Source: Carnegiea gigantea (lineage: Eukaryota; Streptophyta; Magnoliopsida; Caryophyllales; Cactaceae). From it: a stretch of DNA of 64,000 bases. The notes beneath the pieces were generated by a model. It was not told the origin of the DNA, did not search any database, and was given only the letters and a program-made list of their open reading frames with translations. Each line of letters opens with the position of its first letter. The stretch's first letter is position 1. Shown piece after piece: positions 53,001 to 64,000 of the stretch. Position numbers and translations under genes: made by a program. The DNA lies in NCBI GenBank assembly GCA_029747015.1, contig JAKOGI010000055.1, forward strand, positions 248,001 to 312,000, written 5' to 3'.

Positions 53001-54630
53001 TTACTTGGTCGCTAGTGAGTTTATACTTCATTTGGATCATGAGGCGTTAAAGTATATTCAAGGCCAGCATAAGCTTAACTCACGCCATGCCAAGTGGGTT
53101 GAATTCCTACAATCATTCCACTTCACTATTAAGCACAAGTCGAGAAAGTTAAATCAAGGTGCGGATGCATTATCAAGGAGATACCTCCTTATGTTCCAAT
53201 TAGATGCTCTTATTCTTGGTTTTGAGCATCTCAAGAGTTTATACGCCGAAGATGAAGACCTAGGAAATCTCTATGCTGCATGTTTGAAACATCCAAAGGG
53301 AGACTTCCTAATTCAAGAGGGTTACTTGTTCAAGGGAGTGCGTTTATGCATTCCAAAGTGTAGCACTCGTGAGCTCTTAATCAGAGAAGTTCATGGAGGT
53401 TCCTTGGCCGGCCATTTTGGAGAATCAAAGACCTTAACCATGTTAAGGGAGCACTACTATTGGCCAGGGATGGAGAAGGATGTTCAAGACATCCTTAGAA
53501 GATGTGGAATGTGCCAAGCAGCCAAGAGCCATACCTTGCCCCATAGATTATACACGCCCTTACCCGTGCCTACTCTACCTTGGGTGGATGTAAGTATGGA
53601 TTTCATTTTGGGTCTACCTAAGACTCAAAGGGGAAACGATTCAATCTTTGTGGTAGTGGACAGATTTTCAAAGATGGCACATTTCATTCCTTGCTGCAAA
53701 ACAAATGATGCTACACACATTACCGAGCTCTATTTTAAAGAGGTAACGAGGTTGCATGGTATTCCTAAGACCATTGTTTCGGATAGGGATACTAAATTCC
53801 TTAGTCATTTTTAGATTACTCTTTGGAAGAAGCTTGGTACTAAGTTGCTGTTTAGTACTACCTGTCATCCCCAGACTGATGGCCAGACTGAGGTCACTAA
53901 TCGAACCCTAGGTACTCTCCTAAGGGCTTTGATTAAACCTAATGCGAAAGCCTGGGATTTACTCTTACCCCATGGCGAGTTTGCATACAACAGGGCGCCT
54001 AGCAAGGCTACTGGTCTTTCGCCGTTCAAAGTGGTATACGGGGTTGATTTCTTGAGTCCAAATGATCTTACCCCACGGCCCCAAGACCAAAAACCCCATG
54101 CTGATGCAACACAAAGAGTAAAAGAGATTCAAAAGCTCCATGAGTTGGTGAAAGCACGCATTGAGAAGACTAATGCAGCCTATGAAGCACACGCCAACCA
54201 GCATAGGAGAAAGATTGTCTTTCAACCAGGAGACTTGGTATGGATCCATCTGAGAAAGGAACGTTTTCCTTCTAAGAGGAAAAATAAGCTCATGGCACGA
54301 GCTGAAGGTCCATTTGAAGTCTTGGAGAGAATCAACGACAATGCTTACAAGATTGATCTCCCTGGTGATTTTGAGGTTTCAGCCACCTTTAATGTAGCTG
54401 ATTTGAGTCCCTTCTATCCAGATACTTTCCCCCCAGATTTAAGGATCAAATCTTTTCAACAAGGGGAGGATGATAGAGACCTACCTAGCCAAGGCCTAGC
54501 TCCAGATGAGACAAGTCCAAATCGGCCAAGAACAAGGTCCCAAACCAAGAAGATGGCTCACCTTTGGCAAGAAGCTGAGACTAGCACAACCGGCCTGCAC
54601 AAGCCCGATTTTGTGCATCTGATTTCTTAA
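50098..54630 (+). pseudogene. gag-pol: CR9 gag-pol, five breaks
   Basis: Gag from ATG 50098-50100 (MSTSMSIEERLHTIMK), capsid-like core, Pro-rich linker, damaged CCHC, acidic region, protease (LIIDGGSCANVLS near 51340), RT with YFDD near 52409, RNase H (VECNASG: the catalytic-motif Asp is Asn here), INT HHCC, DDE core and GPF module, ending GLHKPDFVHLIS at 54628-54630 inside the 3' LTR. Breaks: TGG to TAG at 50536-50538; a small deletion near 51060 removing the first knuckle Cys and shifting the frame; TAA 51197-51199; 1-nt loss near 52270 in RT; TGG to TAG at 53812-53814 in INT. Not functional. Confidence 0.92.
54461..54470 (+). other. CR9 polypurine tract
   Basis: AAGGGGAGGA directly before the 3' LTR. 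Confidence 0.85.
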
Positions 54631-56059
54631 GCCATTTAATGGCTTAAGGCCAATATTTTTGCATTTTTGGAATCCTCAGGAAGTTAACTTTCAAGTCCAA
54701 GCATTGAATTCAAGTCATGCTACAAGAGGATGAAAGACCAAAGGCGTTTTTCCCAACTGGCCAGAATTAGTCCAATTCTGTACGGTTAAAAGTTTGCATG
54801 CGATTACCTTACTTAATCCATGTTTAGCCTTGATTTCTTAAATGAGGGGGTTTATTTACACCTTAAACTTTCTCCCCCACGTTTAAAACCTAAGCCATAT
54901 CCTTTTTTGCTTTGGGTAAACTTGGCCTGAAAGCCGAGTGTAAAACTGCCCATTGCACACGGTTTGGAGGCACGGCTGAGCAAACCTTTTCCGGTGGGTT
55001 TCCTTGCTATCAACTGAGTTGGCACACCTCCCAAGGCTGGGCACACACCTCAAGGCAATCATCATCAGCTGCAACCTTGGAAAGAACGGCCAATGAGAAG
55101 GAAGAGACAAGGAAAGATGTCCCTTGAACGCCATTGGTCAGCCGCAAAGGGGATTGCCACTTTTCGGCTACTCACATGGCCACTTGCTGCCTTTGAATGC
55201 TGATTAAGCTTAGGGACTAGTTGATTATGTTGTAATGATCATTTGCCTTGTTTTCCTTGAAGGTTTAAGTGTGTTTTGATTAGTCTTAAGTATGCTTGAA
55301 GCCATTTAGCTCTAACCGTGGCAATTAGAGCTAGTTAATACCTTTCCCTCCTAGGAAGGAAAAGAGAGGTGCTTGCTAGCTTGCTTAGCTTGATCATTTT
55401 GCTGCTTATGTAAGGCCTTTCACAGCCAAAGGAAAGAGAGACTTCAGTTTTTAGTAAAAGAAAATCATAGAGAGCTTGTGAGCTTTCTCTTCAAAAACTC
55501 TTGCTTGCTTATCTTAGTTTAGGCCAAACTTAGTGGTGTTCAAGTGAGTCTTAATATTGATTGAGTGGTGATTCTGCATCTTGAACAAGCTTAAGGGCCC
55601 TAAACTCAAAGATTAGTGGTGTTTCTGTATCTAATCCTCGAGTTTAGTTCTATCCTAATTCACTTGATTAACTTGAATCTTCAAGTTGATCTTCTGTGTT
55701 CTTCGTGTTCTTCATTTATCATCTTCAATAGTTGAATGATCTTCAAGTCATTCCATTAAACCACCTACCATACTTCCATTTCCCCCATTCAAAACTACTC
55801 CTTCTACCTTTCCCCTCATAGAATCAAGTCCGAACAAAGCTCATTGCATTAGAATAGGCTTTGCTCTCAAAGACATTCAAAACCGTGAAGATTCATCCAA
55901 GGCAAGCATATCACAGTCCACGCACGCCCGTGCGTACCCTGCAATTTGCAACCCGAGGCTGCACACAGTTGGACGCACGAACGTGCGTCTTCCCTTCTCG
56001 AATTGTCTTTCTTTGATGTGAGGTTGCTTGGGTTGTCCCTACCCTTGGCCTTTACATCA
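54471..56059 (+). repeat. CR9 3' LTR
   Basis: 1589 bp; starts TGATAGAG (G to A relative to the 5' LTR TGATGGAG) and ends TTTACATCA. Its first 160 bp encode the pol C terminus. Confidence 0.95.
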
Positions 56060-56090
56060 TTTTGGAAGCTTGGTCAAGTAGGCAACCTAG

Positions 56091-56102
56091 GCTTTGATAC
56101 CA
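56091..56102 (-). other. TG4 primer-binding site
   Basis: Coding-strand TGGTATCAAAGC, one substitution from TGGTATCAGAGC, 2 nt from the 5' LTR. Confidence 0.8.
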
Positions 56103-56104
56103 AA

Positions 56105-56274
56105 TGATGTATATGAGAGTCCAAAGTGACCAAATTCAAAGAATAAGGGTAGGATGTGGGGGTGACGAAGGAGCGAAGGTAAAGGTGAAGGGAGGATAAA
56201 TCAAGACTTTGGTTTGAGATAATCCCACTTGAGAGCCACGCAAGCCTTAGTCTTGGGCTATTCTTTTTACCCAA
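56105..56274 (-). repeat. TG4 5' LTR remnant
   Basis: 170 bp from TGATGTATATGAGAGTCC to about TTTTTACCC, then a junction with the TG5 leader. Only loosely similar to the TG4 3' LTR. Confidence 0.75.
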
Positions 56275-57877
56275 TCATGATGGATGCATGCTTAAGGGTT
56301 CTTTGTGGGTTATGTGTTTAGGCTAGAAAAAGGCTATTTTGGAGAAGAGGAGGGAGGGCACGGTCGTGCAGCTAAGCACTGGGGAACTGTGCTTGAATGC
56401 TGCCTTGCAGAATGCAGGAAAACAAGGGTGGCACGGTAGTGCTTGGGAGCACGGGGGGACGTGCCAACTTTCTGCCTGCAGATGCTCGGTTTTTGCACGG
56501 TTTTGCTGGTTTGAGTTGTTTTTGTGTTTTTGTTTGGGAAATGTGTTTGCGCTGCAAACTTGGTCAAATGGCAACCTTAGCTCTGATAGGTAATGATGTA
56601 TGTAGGAGCACCCAAATGACCAAGCAAGGCTAGGTTTTGTGTTTTTGTATGTGTGGAAACAAGGAAAGGATAGGATAGTTCAAGAACTCGACAAGAGATA
56701 ATCCAAATGGAGCCACTCAAGTCAAGAACTTAGGCAATCCCTTAAATCAATTAGGATACAGAATTTAATCACCACCTAATTGAGATAAAGGGACCTAGAG
56801 CACCACTTAAGGTAGCCAACCTTAAGATATAGAACTAGGATTTCAAGCAAGCACACTAGAGAACACTCAAAGGCTTAGTATTACTTTGAAATTAGAGTAC
56901 AAGCTGATGATCCCTCAACCCACATGCCTAGCCCCTTTTATAGTAGAGAACAACACAAATGAAAGGGCATAAGTTACAAGAAATAAACATAGGGCACACC
57001 AAAGGACACATTAATGTGTCGGTTACAAATAATCAAGGGGAAGGGGAAAAGATGAGTTTCTTGAGATGCCACAACTCCTTGGCTGCATAAATTACATTAA
57101 CCCCCTGGTATAAGAAGGGTCTCATGTCCAAATGCAGCTGAAAAGGTTCATAAACCGAATGGGAACACCAAACATCCTCCTTCTTTAATGCACTCATACC
57201 CTTGCAGCAGCTCTGACTTTGGACTGCCATATCTCGCGATTTACTGGGCCCAATTGCGTGATTTTGAGCTTGTTGGAAAGCCCTGGATGTGTGGGTTCTA
57301 GGAAGCACAATTTTGCCCAATTTGGACCAGCCGTTTGAAAGTTATGGCCCAAACAATGAAGACTGCTCAGACTGGCCTGCGCCTGGACATTGAGCCTTTG
57401 AGGTCTCTTATTGCCCAACCAAATGAGATCGAATTTAAGCATGGTTGGACTTATTAAAAAGCTAACATCTTAGGCTAAAATATTATGTGGGCCCTCAAGC
57501 CGTGGGTCCACCAAATCTTGCACAAAACAAGTAACAAAGACCGGGTTATGATTGAATGAATCCGGCGCCAACTCGTCGGGCACTGCCATGATTGTTCTGC
57601 AAAGTTTAGCCACTTCCTTGACTTCTACAGAGGCATTAGGGTTTTGGGCATGATGGTCTCCATTATTGAAATGCAAGGTACTCTTGATCCCCATTTGGAA
57701 AGCCCGTTTGGAAAAGGCACTTTTAAGTTCAAATAGAACTCCATAAAGTGTCTTTTGTCATAAAATTCAAATATTGGAGCCAAAGAGGAGCCTTGCCATG
57801 CATGAACTTGTTTGAAGCTTACCTCCCTTGAAGTTGAGTTTAAAGAATGAGAATGATCCCCTTGAAAATATACATCA
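56275..57877 (-). mobile_element. TG5: TG3-family remnant (leader plus 5' LTR)
   Basis: Leader 56275-56593, starting essentially at the gag ATG (56276-56278) and holding the GCACG palindromes and altered PBS, then 5' LTR 56594-57877 (1284 bp). Gag and the 3' LTR were deleted. The right side abuts the CR10 LTR (AAAAG flank). Confidence 0.88.
56594..57877 (-). repeat. TG5 5' LTR
   Basis: 1284 bp, TGATGTATGTAGGAGC to ATATACATCA; TATA TATAAAAGG (coding) at 56934-56942. Closely resembles the TG3 LTR. Confidence 0.93.
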
Positions 57878-58946
57878 AAAAGCAAGACAACTTTGAATTC
57901 ACAAACTCACCCTTGATTGTGGATAGCAAACTGGAACTAACACCCACCTTGGATACAAAAACACCACCAAGGAATGATGTTAGGGCCCTTAACAATCTCT
58001 TGGATATAGAATCACCACCAAGAACGGGAGTTAAGACTCTTATTAGATCACCACTCAACCCGGCCAAAGGAAGAGATAAGCTAGAAGAGAGTTTGGGAGT
58101 TCAAAGGAGCAAAGCTCAACTTCATTCAATATTTTCAGCCTTATGCCGGCCAAAGGGGGCCTTAGAGGCTTAATACAAGGCTTTCAAAATTCAAAACATA
58201 GGCCCTAGGCTACATCACAAGCTAAACTAGGCAAAAATACAAAGATCAAATCAAAACATAAAAGGGTAGATGCATCCTCCTCTTGATAACTCTTCAATGC
58301 TAATCTTGAGGATGATGTGTCGACTTAGGGGCCAAGGAAAGCTTCATTTGCAGCTAAGTACTCTTCATGATGACTCTTGCAAGTGGCTAAGCATAGTTTA
58401 GAGCAAAAATCACCTCAATTCTCTTTCCTTGTACCCGGCTGCCATAGCCCGGATAAAAGGGTGTTTTATTCCTTATTTTGGTGGTCAATAGCTCCTTATG
58501 TGTGTAATTTGGCTGAGGTTTTTTATGGCCACTTGATAATATTTTTAAAGTACTTTCAAACCATAAAAGTTTCAAACCAAATGGAGGAAAAATGGGTCAC
58601 CAAACAGCCACTTGTTTCGGATGTGTCCAGTTTAGCGCTAGGTTGGAGTTGCTGACTTTGTTTGATGATTTGAGGTGTCAAATGATCTCCAAATGACTTG
58701 AAAAAGGTCTTGACGGAAAGAGCACATCTTGAACCTAAACTTAGGCTTCCTACAACCCCATTTTAGCCCCGGGATGATTAGAAAATAACGTGCACAAAAC
58801 CAGGTTTATGCACGGCTGAAATTCCAATCTTGACAAAATAATTCCCTTGCTCACCTAGGCTGATTTCTTGTATCTTGGACATGAGACTTGGACTTTTTGG
58901 GCTTCCTTGATGGCCTTGGATCATAATAGGAGATGGACCTCCATCA
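57878..58946 (-). repeat. CR10 3' LTR (outer end missing)
   Basis: Starts AAAAGCAAGACAACTTTG, inside the LTR relative to CR4, and ends CTCCATCA. Hairpin module 57947-58022. Confidence 0.9.
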
Positions 58947-59219
58947 TTCTCCCCTTGTTGAAGAGAATTTGCCCTCAAATTGGTAAGATGATCATCCTTC
59001 TCATAAGGGCTAAGGTCGGCTACATTGAAAGTGGCCGAAACTCCATAATCACCGCGTAAGTTTATCGTGTAAGCATTGTCATTGATGCGCTCTAACACTT
59101 CAAAGGGGCCATCGGCTCTTGGCATCAACTTGCTCTTCCTCTTAGAAAGAAACCGTTCCTTCCTCAAATGAATCCATACCAAATCACCGGGGTGGAACAC
59201 CATCTTCTTTCTATGCTTG
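58778..59219 (-). pseudogene. pol: CR10 integrase C-terminal fragment
   Basis: Reads [34 protein letters not shown], then [14 protein letters not shown] at the LTR start and a tail ending [12 protein letters not shown], stop at 58778-58780. No stop in the retained part. Truncated upstream by CR11 insertion just before the basic KHRKK stretch. Confidence 0.88.
58947..58957 (-). other. CR10 polypurine tract
   Basis: Coding-strand CAAGGGGAGAA before the LTR. Confidence 0.78.
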
Positions 59220-60342
59220 TGATGTATCCTCTAGGGAAAGCCAAGAGGATGGGAAAGATGTAAGAAAAGTGCAAGAAGTTTAAGGCAACTTTGAAACCAC
59301 AAACTTACCTTAGACTTGGATAAACAACCGGAACTAACACCAACCTTGGATACAGAAACACCACCAAGGAAAGATGTTAGGGCCCTTAACCATCCCTTGG
59401 ATACAGAAACACCACCAAGAAGGAGTTAAGACTCTCGCTAGATCACCACTCAACCCGGCCAAAGGAAGAGATAAGCTAGAAGAGAGTTTGAGAGTTCAAA
59501 GGAGCAAAGCTCAACTTCATTTCATACAAATGCTTGAGTGAGTGGCCGGCCAAGCCTTGGGGGGGTATTAATACAAGCTTTTCAAGTACAAGCATAGGCC
59601 TTAGGTTGCACTACAAGCTAAACTAGGCAAAAATACAAAGATCAAATCAAAGCAAAAAAGGATAGATGCATCCTCCACTTGACACCTCTTCAATGCTAAT
59701 CTTGAGGATGATGTGTCGATCTTGGGGTGAATGGAAGCTTCCTTGGCAGCTTGGTACTTCCCATAATGACTCTTGCAAGTGGCTAAGCATGGAAAAGAGC
59801 AAAACACCTCACTCCTCTCTCTCTTGTACCGGCTGGGCATGTACCGGGTAAAGGGATGTTTTTGTGCAATGTTTTGGTGGTTAATAGCTCTATATGTGTG
59901 TAATTTGGCTGAGTTTTTTTATGGCCATTTGATAATATTTTTAAAGTAATTTCAAGCCATAAAAGTTTCAAACCAAATAGAGGAGAAAAAGTCCACCAAC
60001 ACAGCCCTTAAATTCGGACAGTCCAGTTTCTGGCCAGAATGTAGTGTTTGACTTGGCTTGAGGTTTTGAGGTACCAAATGATCTCCAAATGACTTGCAAG
60101 AGGTCTTGATGGAAAGAGAACTTCTTGAACTTAAACTTAGGCTTCCTGCAACCCCATTTCAGCCTTGGGAAGGTTAGGAAATTAGGTGCACAAAGCCGGG
60201 TTTGTGCATACCTGAAATTCCAGTTTTGACAAAAAAGTTCTCTTGTGTTCCTAGACTGATTTCTTGCACCTTGGACGTGGAACTTGGACTCTTTGGGCTT
60301 CCTTGTGGGCCATGGATCATGCTAGGGGATGGACCTCCATCA
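59220..60342 (-). repeat. CR11 3' LTR
   Basis: 1123 bp, TGATGTATCCTCTAGGG to CCTCCATCA. Hairpin module 59344-59419. Confidence 0.95.
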
Positions 60343-63300
60343 TCCTCCCCTTGTTGAAGAGAATTTGCCCTCAAATTGATAAGGTTGTCATCCTCCTCAT
60401 AGGGGCTAAGGTCGGCTACATTGAAGGTGGCCGACACTCCATATTTACCGGGCAAATTGATCTTGTAGGCATTGTCGTTGATGCGCTCTAACACTTCAAA
60501 GGGACCATCGGCTCTTGGCATCAACTTGCTCTTCCTTTTAAAAGGAAACCTTTCCTTTCTCAAGTGAACCCATACCAAATCACCGGGGTGAAACACCATC
60601 TTTTTCCTATGCTTGTTGGCACGGTCCTTGTAGCAGGCATTGGCCTTCTCTATCTTTGCCCTCACGGTCTCATGGAGCTTTTGGATCTCTTCAACTCACT
60701 TGCTAGCCTCTATGTGAGGCTTCTCATTCATCTCCCTTGGAACAAGATCAAGGGGACTCAAAGGGTCCAACCCATAAACTACCTTGAATGGGGACATACC
60801 CGTGGCCTTGCTAGGTGTTTTGTTGAAAGCGAACTCGGCATGAGGCAAGGCTAAGTCCCAAGCTTTGAGGTTGGACTTTACTAGCACTCTTAGAAGGCTT
60901 CCCAAAGTCCGGTTGGTGACTTCGGTTTGCCCATCCGTTTGAGGGTGGCATGAAGTGCTATACTTGAGCTTGGTTCCCATCTTCTTCCAAAGTGTCACCC
61001 AAAAATGGCTAAGGAACTTAGTATCCCTATCCGAAACAATGGATCTAGGGATACCATGCAACCTCATTACTTCCTTGAAGTATAGATCGGCAATGTGGGT
61101 GGCATCGTTGGTCTTGGCACAAGGTATGAAATGGGCCATCTTCGAAAAACGATCAACAACCACGAAAATGGAGTCCTTACCCCTTTGTGTTCTTGGAAGG
61201 CCAAGAACAAAATCCATGCTTACATCCTCCCAAGGATGATTGGGAGTAGGTAAGGGAGTGTATAAGCCGTGGGGTAGGAGGTGGCTCTTGGCAACTTGGC
61301 AAGTTGCACATCTCTTCAATACATCTTGCACATCTTTGCTCATACTTGGCCAATAATAATGTTCCCTTAACATCATAAGGGTCTTGTTCTCTCCAAAGTG
61401 ACCGGCAAGAGATCCTCCATGGACCTCACGTATGAGCAACTCTCTTGTGCCACACTTGGGCACACACAATCTTGATCCCTTGAACAAAAATCCATCTTGG
61501 ACAAGGAAGTCACCTTTGGGATGTCAAAGGCACTCCTTGTAGAGCTCTCCCAAATCTTCATCATTCTCATAGAGGGACTTCAAATGGTCAAAACCAAGAA
61601 TGCAAGCATCAAGTTGGAATAGCAATAAGTGCCTCCTTGACAAGGCATCGGCTCCTTGGTTGAGCTTTCCGGACTTATGCTTGATGGTGAAGTTGAAAGA
61701 TTGGAGGAACTCCACCCACTTGGCATGCCGTGAGTTAAGTTTATGTTGTCCTTGAATGTATTTCAAGGCTTCATGATCGGAGTGTAAGATGAACTCACTA
61801 GCCACCAAGTAATGATTCCAATGCTCAAGGCACCTTACTATTGCATAGAACTCCTTATCATAAGTGGAGTACTTCCTCCTTGAGTCACAAAGCTTCTCAC
61901 TAAAGAAGGCTAAGGGCCTGCCCTTCTTGAGTGAGAACTCCTCCAATGCCAACTCCCGATGCATCACATTCCACCTCAAACACCTTATCAAAGCATGGTA
62001 AGGCAAGTACCGATGCTTGGGTGAGTTTGGACTTGATGGTTTCAAAGGCTTCTTGAGCCTTGGGAGTCCACTTGAACGATGCACCTTTGATAACCTCGGT
62101 CATAGGGGCCATAATTGTGCTAAAGTCCCTAATGAACCGCCTATAGAATGAGGCAAGCCCATGGAAACTTCGCACATCATGAATGCTCCTTGGGATGGGC
62201 CAAGACCGAATTGCTTCCACCTTACTCTCATCAACCTTGATACCTTCATTTGTAACAATGTAACCAAGGAAGGTCACCTCATGAGTGAAAAAGGTGCACT
62301 TCTTGAGGTTACCATAGAGCTTTTCTTTTTCTAGGACCTTCATGACTTGGGTGAGATGTTGAAGGTGCTCTTCTTCATTCTTGCTATAGATGAGGATGTC
62401 ATCAAAATACACCACAACAAATTTGCCAATAAAGGGCCGGAACACTTGGTTCATGAGCCGCATGAAGGTACTTGGAGCATTCGATAAACCGAATGGCATG
62501 ACTAGCCACTCATACAAGCCTCCTTTGGTTTTGAAGGCCGTCTTCCACTCATCTCCCTCTCTAATGCGGATTTGATAGCAGCCACTTCTCAAGTCCACTT
62601 TAGAGAACACACTAGAACCATATAACTCATCAAGCATGTCTTCAAGGCGGGGAATTGGATATCTATACTTGATGGTTATTTTGTTGATCGCCCTACTATC
62701 AACAGACATGCGCATGCTCCCATCTTTCTTTGGAACAAGGAGGGCCGGAATCGCACAAGGGCTCAAGCTCTCTCTAATCAACCCCTTATCCATAAGTTCG
62801 TCAACTTGCCTTTGGATTTCCATGGTTTCCTTGGGGTTGGCTCGGTATGCCGGTTTATTTGGGAGGATGGAACCGGGTATGAGGTCTATGTGGTGTTGGA
62901 TGGTTCTTTGTGGTGGTAAGCCGGGAGGTATTTCCTCGGGAAAGACATGGCTAAAGTGTTCAAGGAGGGAAAGGGCTAGAGGGTGTGATGGAGTGGAGGT
63001 TTCGGATTCCTCAAGGGTGGCTAGGATCCACTCCTTGAAGGCCTTGAATTCATGGTGAGAAGCCTTAAGGAGAGGCTCACTCACGGTTAGAAGCATATCC
63101 GAACGGTCATGGGTTGGTTGGGGCTTGCTTTTGTGGAGTTGGGAAGGGCTTAATGGGGCAAGGGTGATCTTTTTCCCATCCTTGTGGAAAGTGTAAGTGT
63201 TTAAGTAGCCATCATGCATGACTTTCCGGTCAAACAACCATGGTCATCCCAACAAAAGGTGACATGCATCCATGGGGATGATATCACACCACAACTCATC

Positions 63301-64000
63301 ATGATAGTGCTTGCCAATAGAAAATGAAATCAAGCATCTTGAATTAACTTGCAACCCCTTACCTTGATTTAGCCATTGAATGTTGTAGGGGTGAGGATGA
63401 GCCGAAGCTTGAAGGCCAAGCTTCTCCACCATAGTTGAGGATGCCACATTTGCACAACTCCTACCATCAATGATGAGGGAACACACTTTGCTTTGAATGG
63501 TGCAACGTGTATGGAAGATGTTCTCCCTTTGTTCTTCATGCTCTCCTCTTTTGGTATTTAAAGCTCTCCTCAATACAAGTAACTCTCCTTCATCCGCTTC
63601 CTCAATCACTTCTTCTTGTTCCTCCATGTAATACACACCTTCTCTTACTTCCTCCTCTTCTCTCTCTTCTTCTCTTCTCTCATCCCACTCGGCCAAGGTG
63701 ATAACTCTCCTATTTGGACACTCCGAAGCAATGTGCCCAAGACCTTGATACTTGAAACATCTTCTTTGGTCATTTGGCTTAGGGTTGGGACGGTTTTGGG
63801 AAGGTGGAGTCTTTTGTGGAGCTTGGTTCTTTTGTGGTGGTGGGGGTGTACTAACCGTGGGTTTGGGAGGCGGATAAGAGCTCCCCTTGTTGAAAGGTTG
63901 GCTCTTGGGAAAGGGTTTGGGAGGTTCTCTTTTGTAGAGCTTAGATTTCCTTTGTTGTTCAACTTTGTGGGCTAAGACACACACCTCATCAAAAGTGGTG
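60174..64000 (-). pseudogene. gag-pol: CR11 gag-pol, multiple lesions
   Basis: Reads (minus) from Gag C-terminal part through CCHC, protease, RT (YFDD near 62405), RNase H, INT (HHCC, DDE, GPF) to a stop at 60174-60176 in the 3' LTR, ending GMHKPGFVHLIS. Lesions versus sisters: TGA 63244-63246 after protease; 1-nt insertion near 61919 in RNase H; CGA to TGA at 61524-61526 and 60696-60698. Missense changes also hit key sites: the second zinc-knuckle Cys is Tyr (CFKYQG, codon 63748-63750), the protease D-G-G is D-G-R (63460-63462), and the first Cys of CVDSRA is Ser in RT. Clearly dead. Confidence 0.92.
60343..60353 (-). other. CR11 polypurine tract
   Basis: Coding-strand CAAGGGGAGGA before the 3' LTR. 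Confidence 0.8.

Larger units (their letters stand above)
48391..56059 (+). mobile_element. CR9: complete third-family CR element
   Basis: Plus-strand 7,669-bp insertion into the TG4 leader. LTRs 48391-50009 (1619 bp) and 54471-56059 (1589 bp). PBS 50014-50025, PPT 54461-54470. Flanks GTTTG (48386-48390) and TTTTG (56060-56064) match at 4 of 5 positions, so one TSD base has changed. LTR length difference comes from a 19-bp tandem duplication and a 12-nt indel. Coding region has several breaks. Confidence 0.95.
46656..56274 (-). mobile_element. TG4: small gag-remnant element split by CR9, with unlike LTRs
   Basis: Minus strand: 3' LTR 46656-47938 (outer few bases cut by TG3), internal 47939-48390 plus 56060-56104 (about 0.5 kb in total), PBS 56091-56102, and 170 bp of 5' LTR (56105-56274) before a deletion junction. 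CR9 sits between with TTTG-type flanks. Internally it keeps only the zinc knuckle and acidic tail of Gag. Its two LTRs are clearly less alike than in other elements. Confidence 0.82.
57878..59219 (-). mobile_element. CR10: CRM-like remnant split by CR11
   Basis: Minus-strand 3' LTR (57878-58946, outer about 70 bp missing) and 273 bp of internal sequence (58947-59219) with the INT C terminus. CR11 begins at 59220 after GCTTG (59215-59219, presumed TSD); the rest of CR10 is right of the window. Confidence 0.9.
59220..64000 (-). mobile_element. CR11: CRM-like element, 5' part beyond window
   Basis: Minus-strand 3' LTR (59220-60342) and internal region (60343-64000) from pol end to mid gag. The left flank GCTTG is the presumed TSD in CR10. 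Closely related to CR1 and CR5. Confidence 0.94.

Noticed and set aside
1..64000. Envelope gene or additional ORF suggesting an Athila/errantivirus-like lineage
   Set aside because: No frame exists between INT and the 3' LTR; pol runs straight into the LTR in all CR copies.

Overview
The window is plant (most likely eudicot) repeat-rich DNA, probably pericentromeric or centromeric. No host gene, tRNA, rRNA or CRISPR is visible. Essentially every base belongs to LTR retrotransposons of the Ty3/gypsy superfamily. The identification rests on LTRs beginning TGATG and ending CATCA, 5-bp target-site duplications (TSDs), a primer-binding site TGGTATCAGAGC complementary to plant initiator tRNA-Met, a purine tract AAGGGGAGGA just before 3' LTRs, and gag-PR-RT-RH-INT reading frames. 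The RT/INT sequence looks like the CRM (centromeric retrotransposon) branch of chromoviruses: no canonical chromodomain follows INT, and the pol frame ends inside the 3' LTR. All identities were judged by eye.

Layout. I name autonomous-type copies CR1-CR11, gag-only copies TG1-TG5, a solo LTR SL1 and an old LTR fragment X. The left two thirds (1-42.8 kb) is one Russian doll: X contains CR8 (+), which contains CR7 (+), which contains CR6 (-), which contains CR4 (-). CR4 holds CR3 (itself split by CR1 and CR2) and TG1. TG1 holds CR5 and SL1, and CR5 holds TG2. That is up to eight levels. Complete insertions with both TSDs in the window are CR2 (3743-10766, TGTTC), TG1 (15449-32757, CTATG), CR5 (17072-28224, AATGT/GATGT), TG2 (17536-21341, ATCCT), SL1 (30415-31526, TTAAG) and CR9 (48391-56059, imperfect TTTG). 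The right third (42.8-64 kb) holds gag-only TG3, TG4 and TG5, with CR9 inserted in TG4, then CR10 split by CR11, which runs off the window. Two junctions (about 42798 and 56274) have no LTR end or TSD and look like deletion scars.

How the parts relate. CR families encode one long gag-pol frame; every copy here carries at least one stop or frameshift, and CR5 is the least damaged. TG1 keeps the gag and LTR type of CR6 but has unrelated sequence where pol should be, so it is a non-autonomous partner of the CR6 family. TG2, TG3, TG4, TG5 and SL1 form a second gag-only group whose Gag C terminus is written into the LTR.

The most interesting signals are shared RNA-level structures in the 5' leader of otherwise dissimilar families. 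The first is a tandem hairpin module with a constant loop (TGGTG-TTCTGTAT) and stems that differ between families but always pair, separated by a GGGCCC palindrome. The second is a cluster of GCACGACCGTGC-type palindromes near the PBS. They could be common packaging, dimerisation or translation signals letting autonomous and gag-only elements share machinery; that function is inference.
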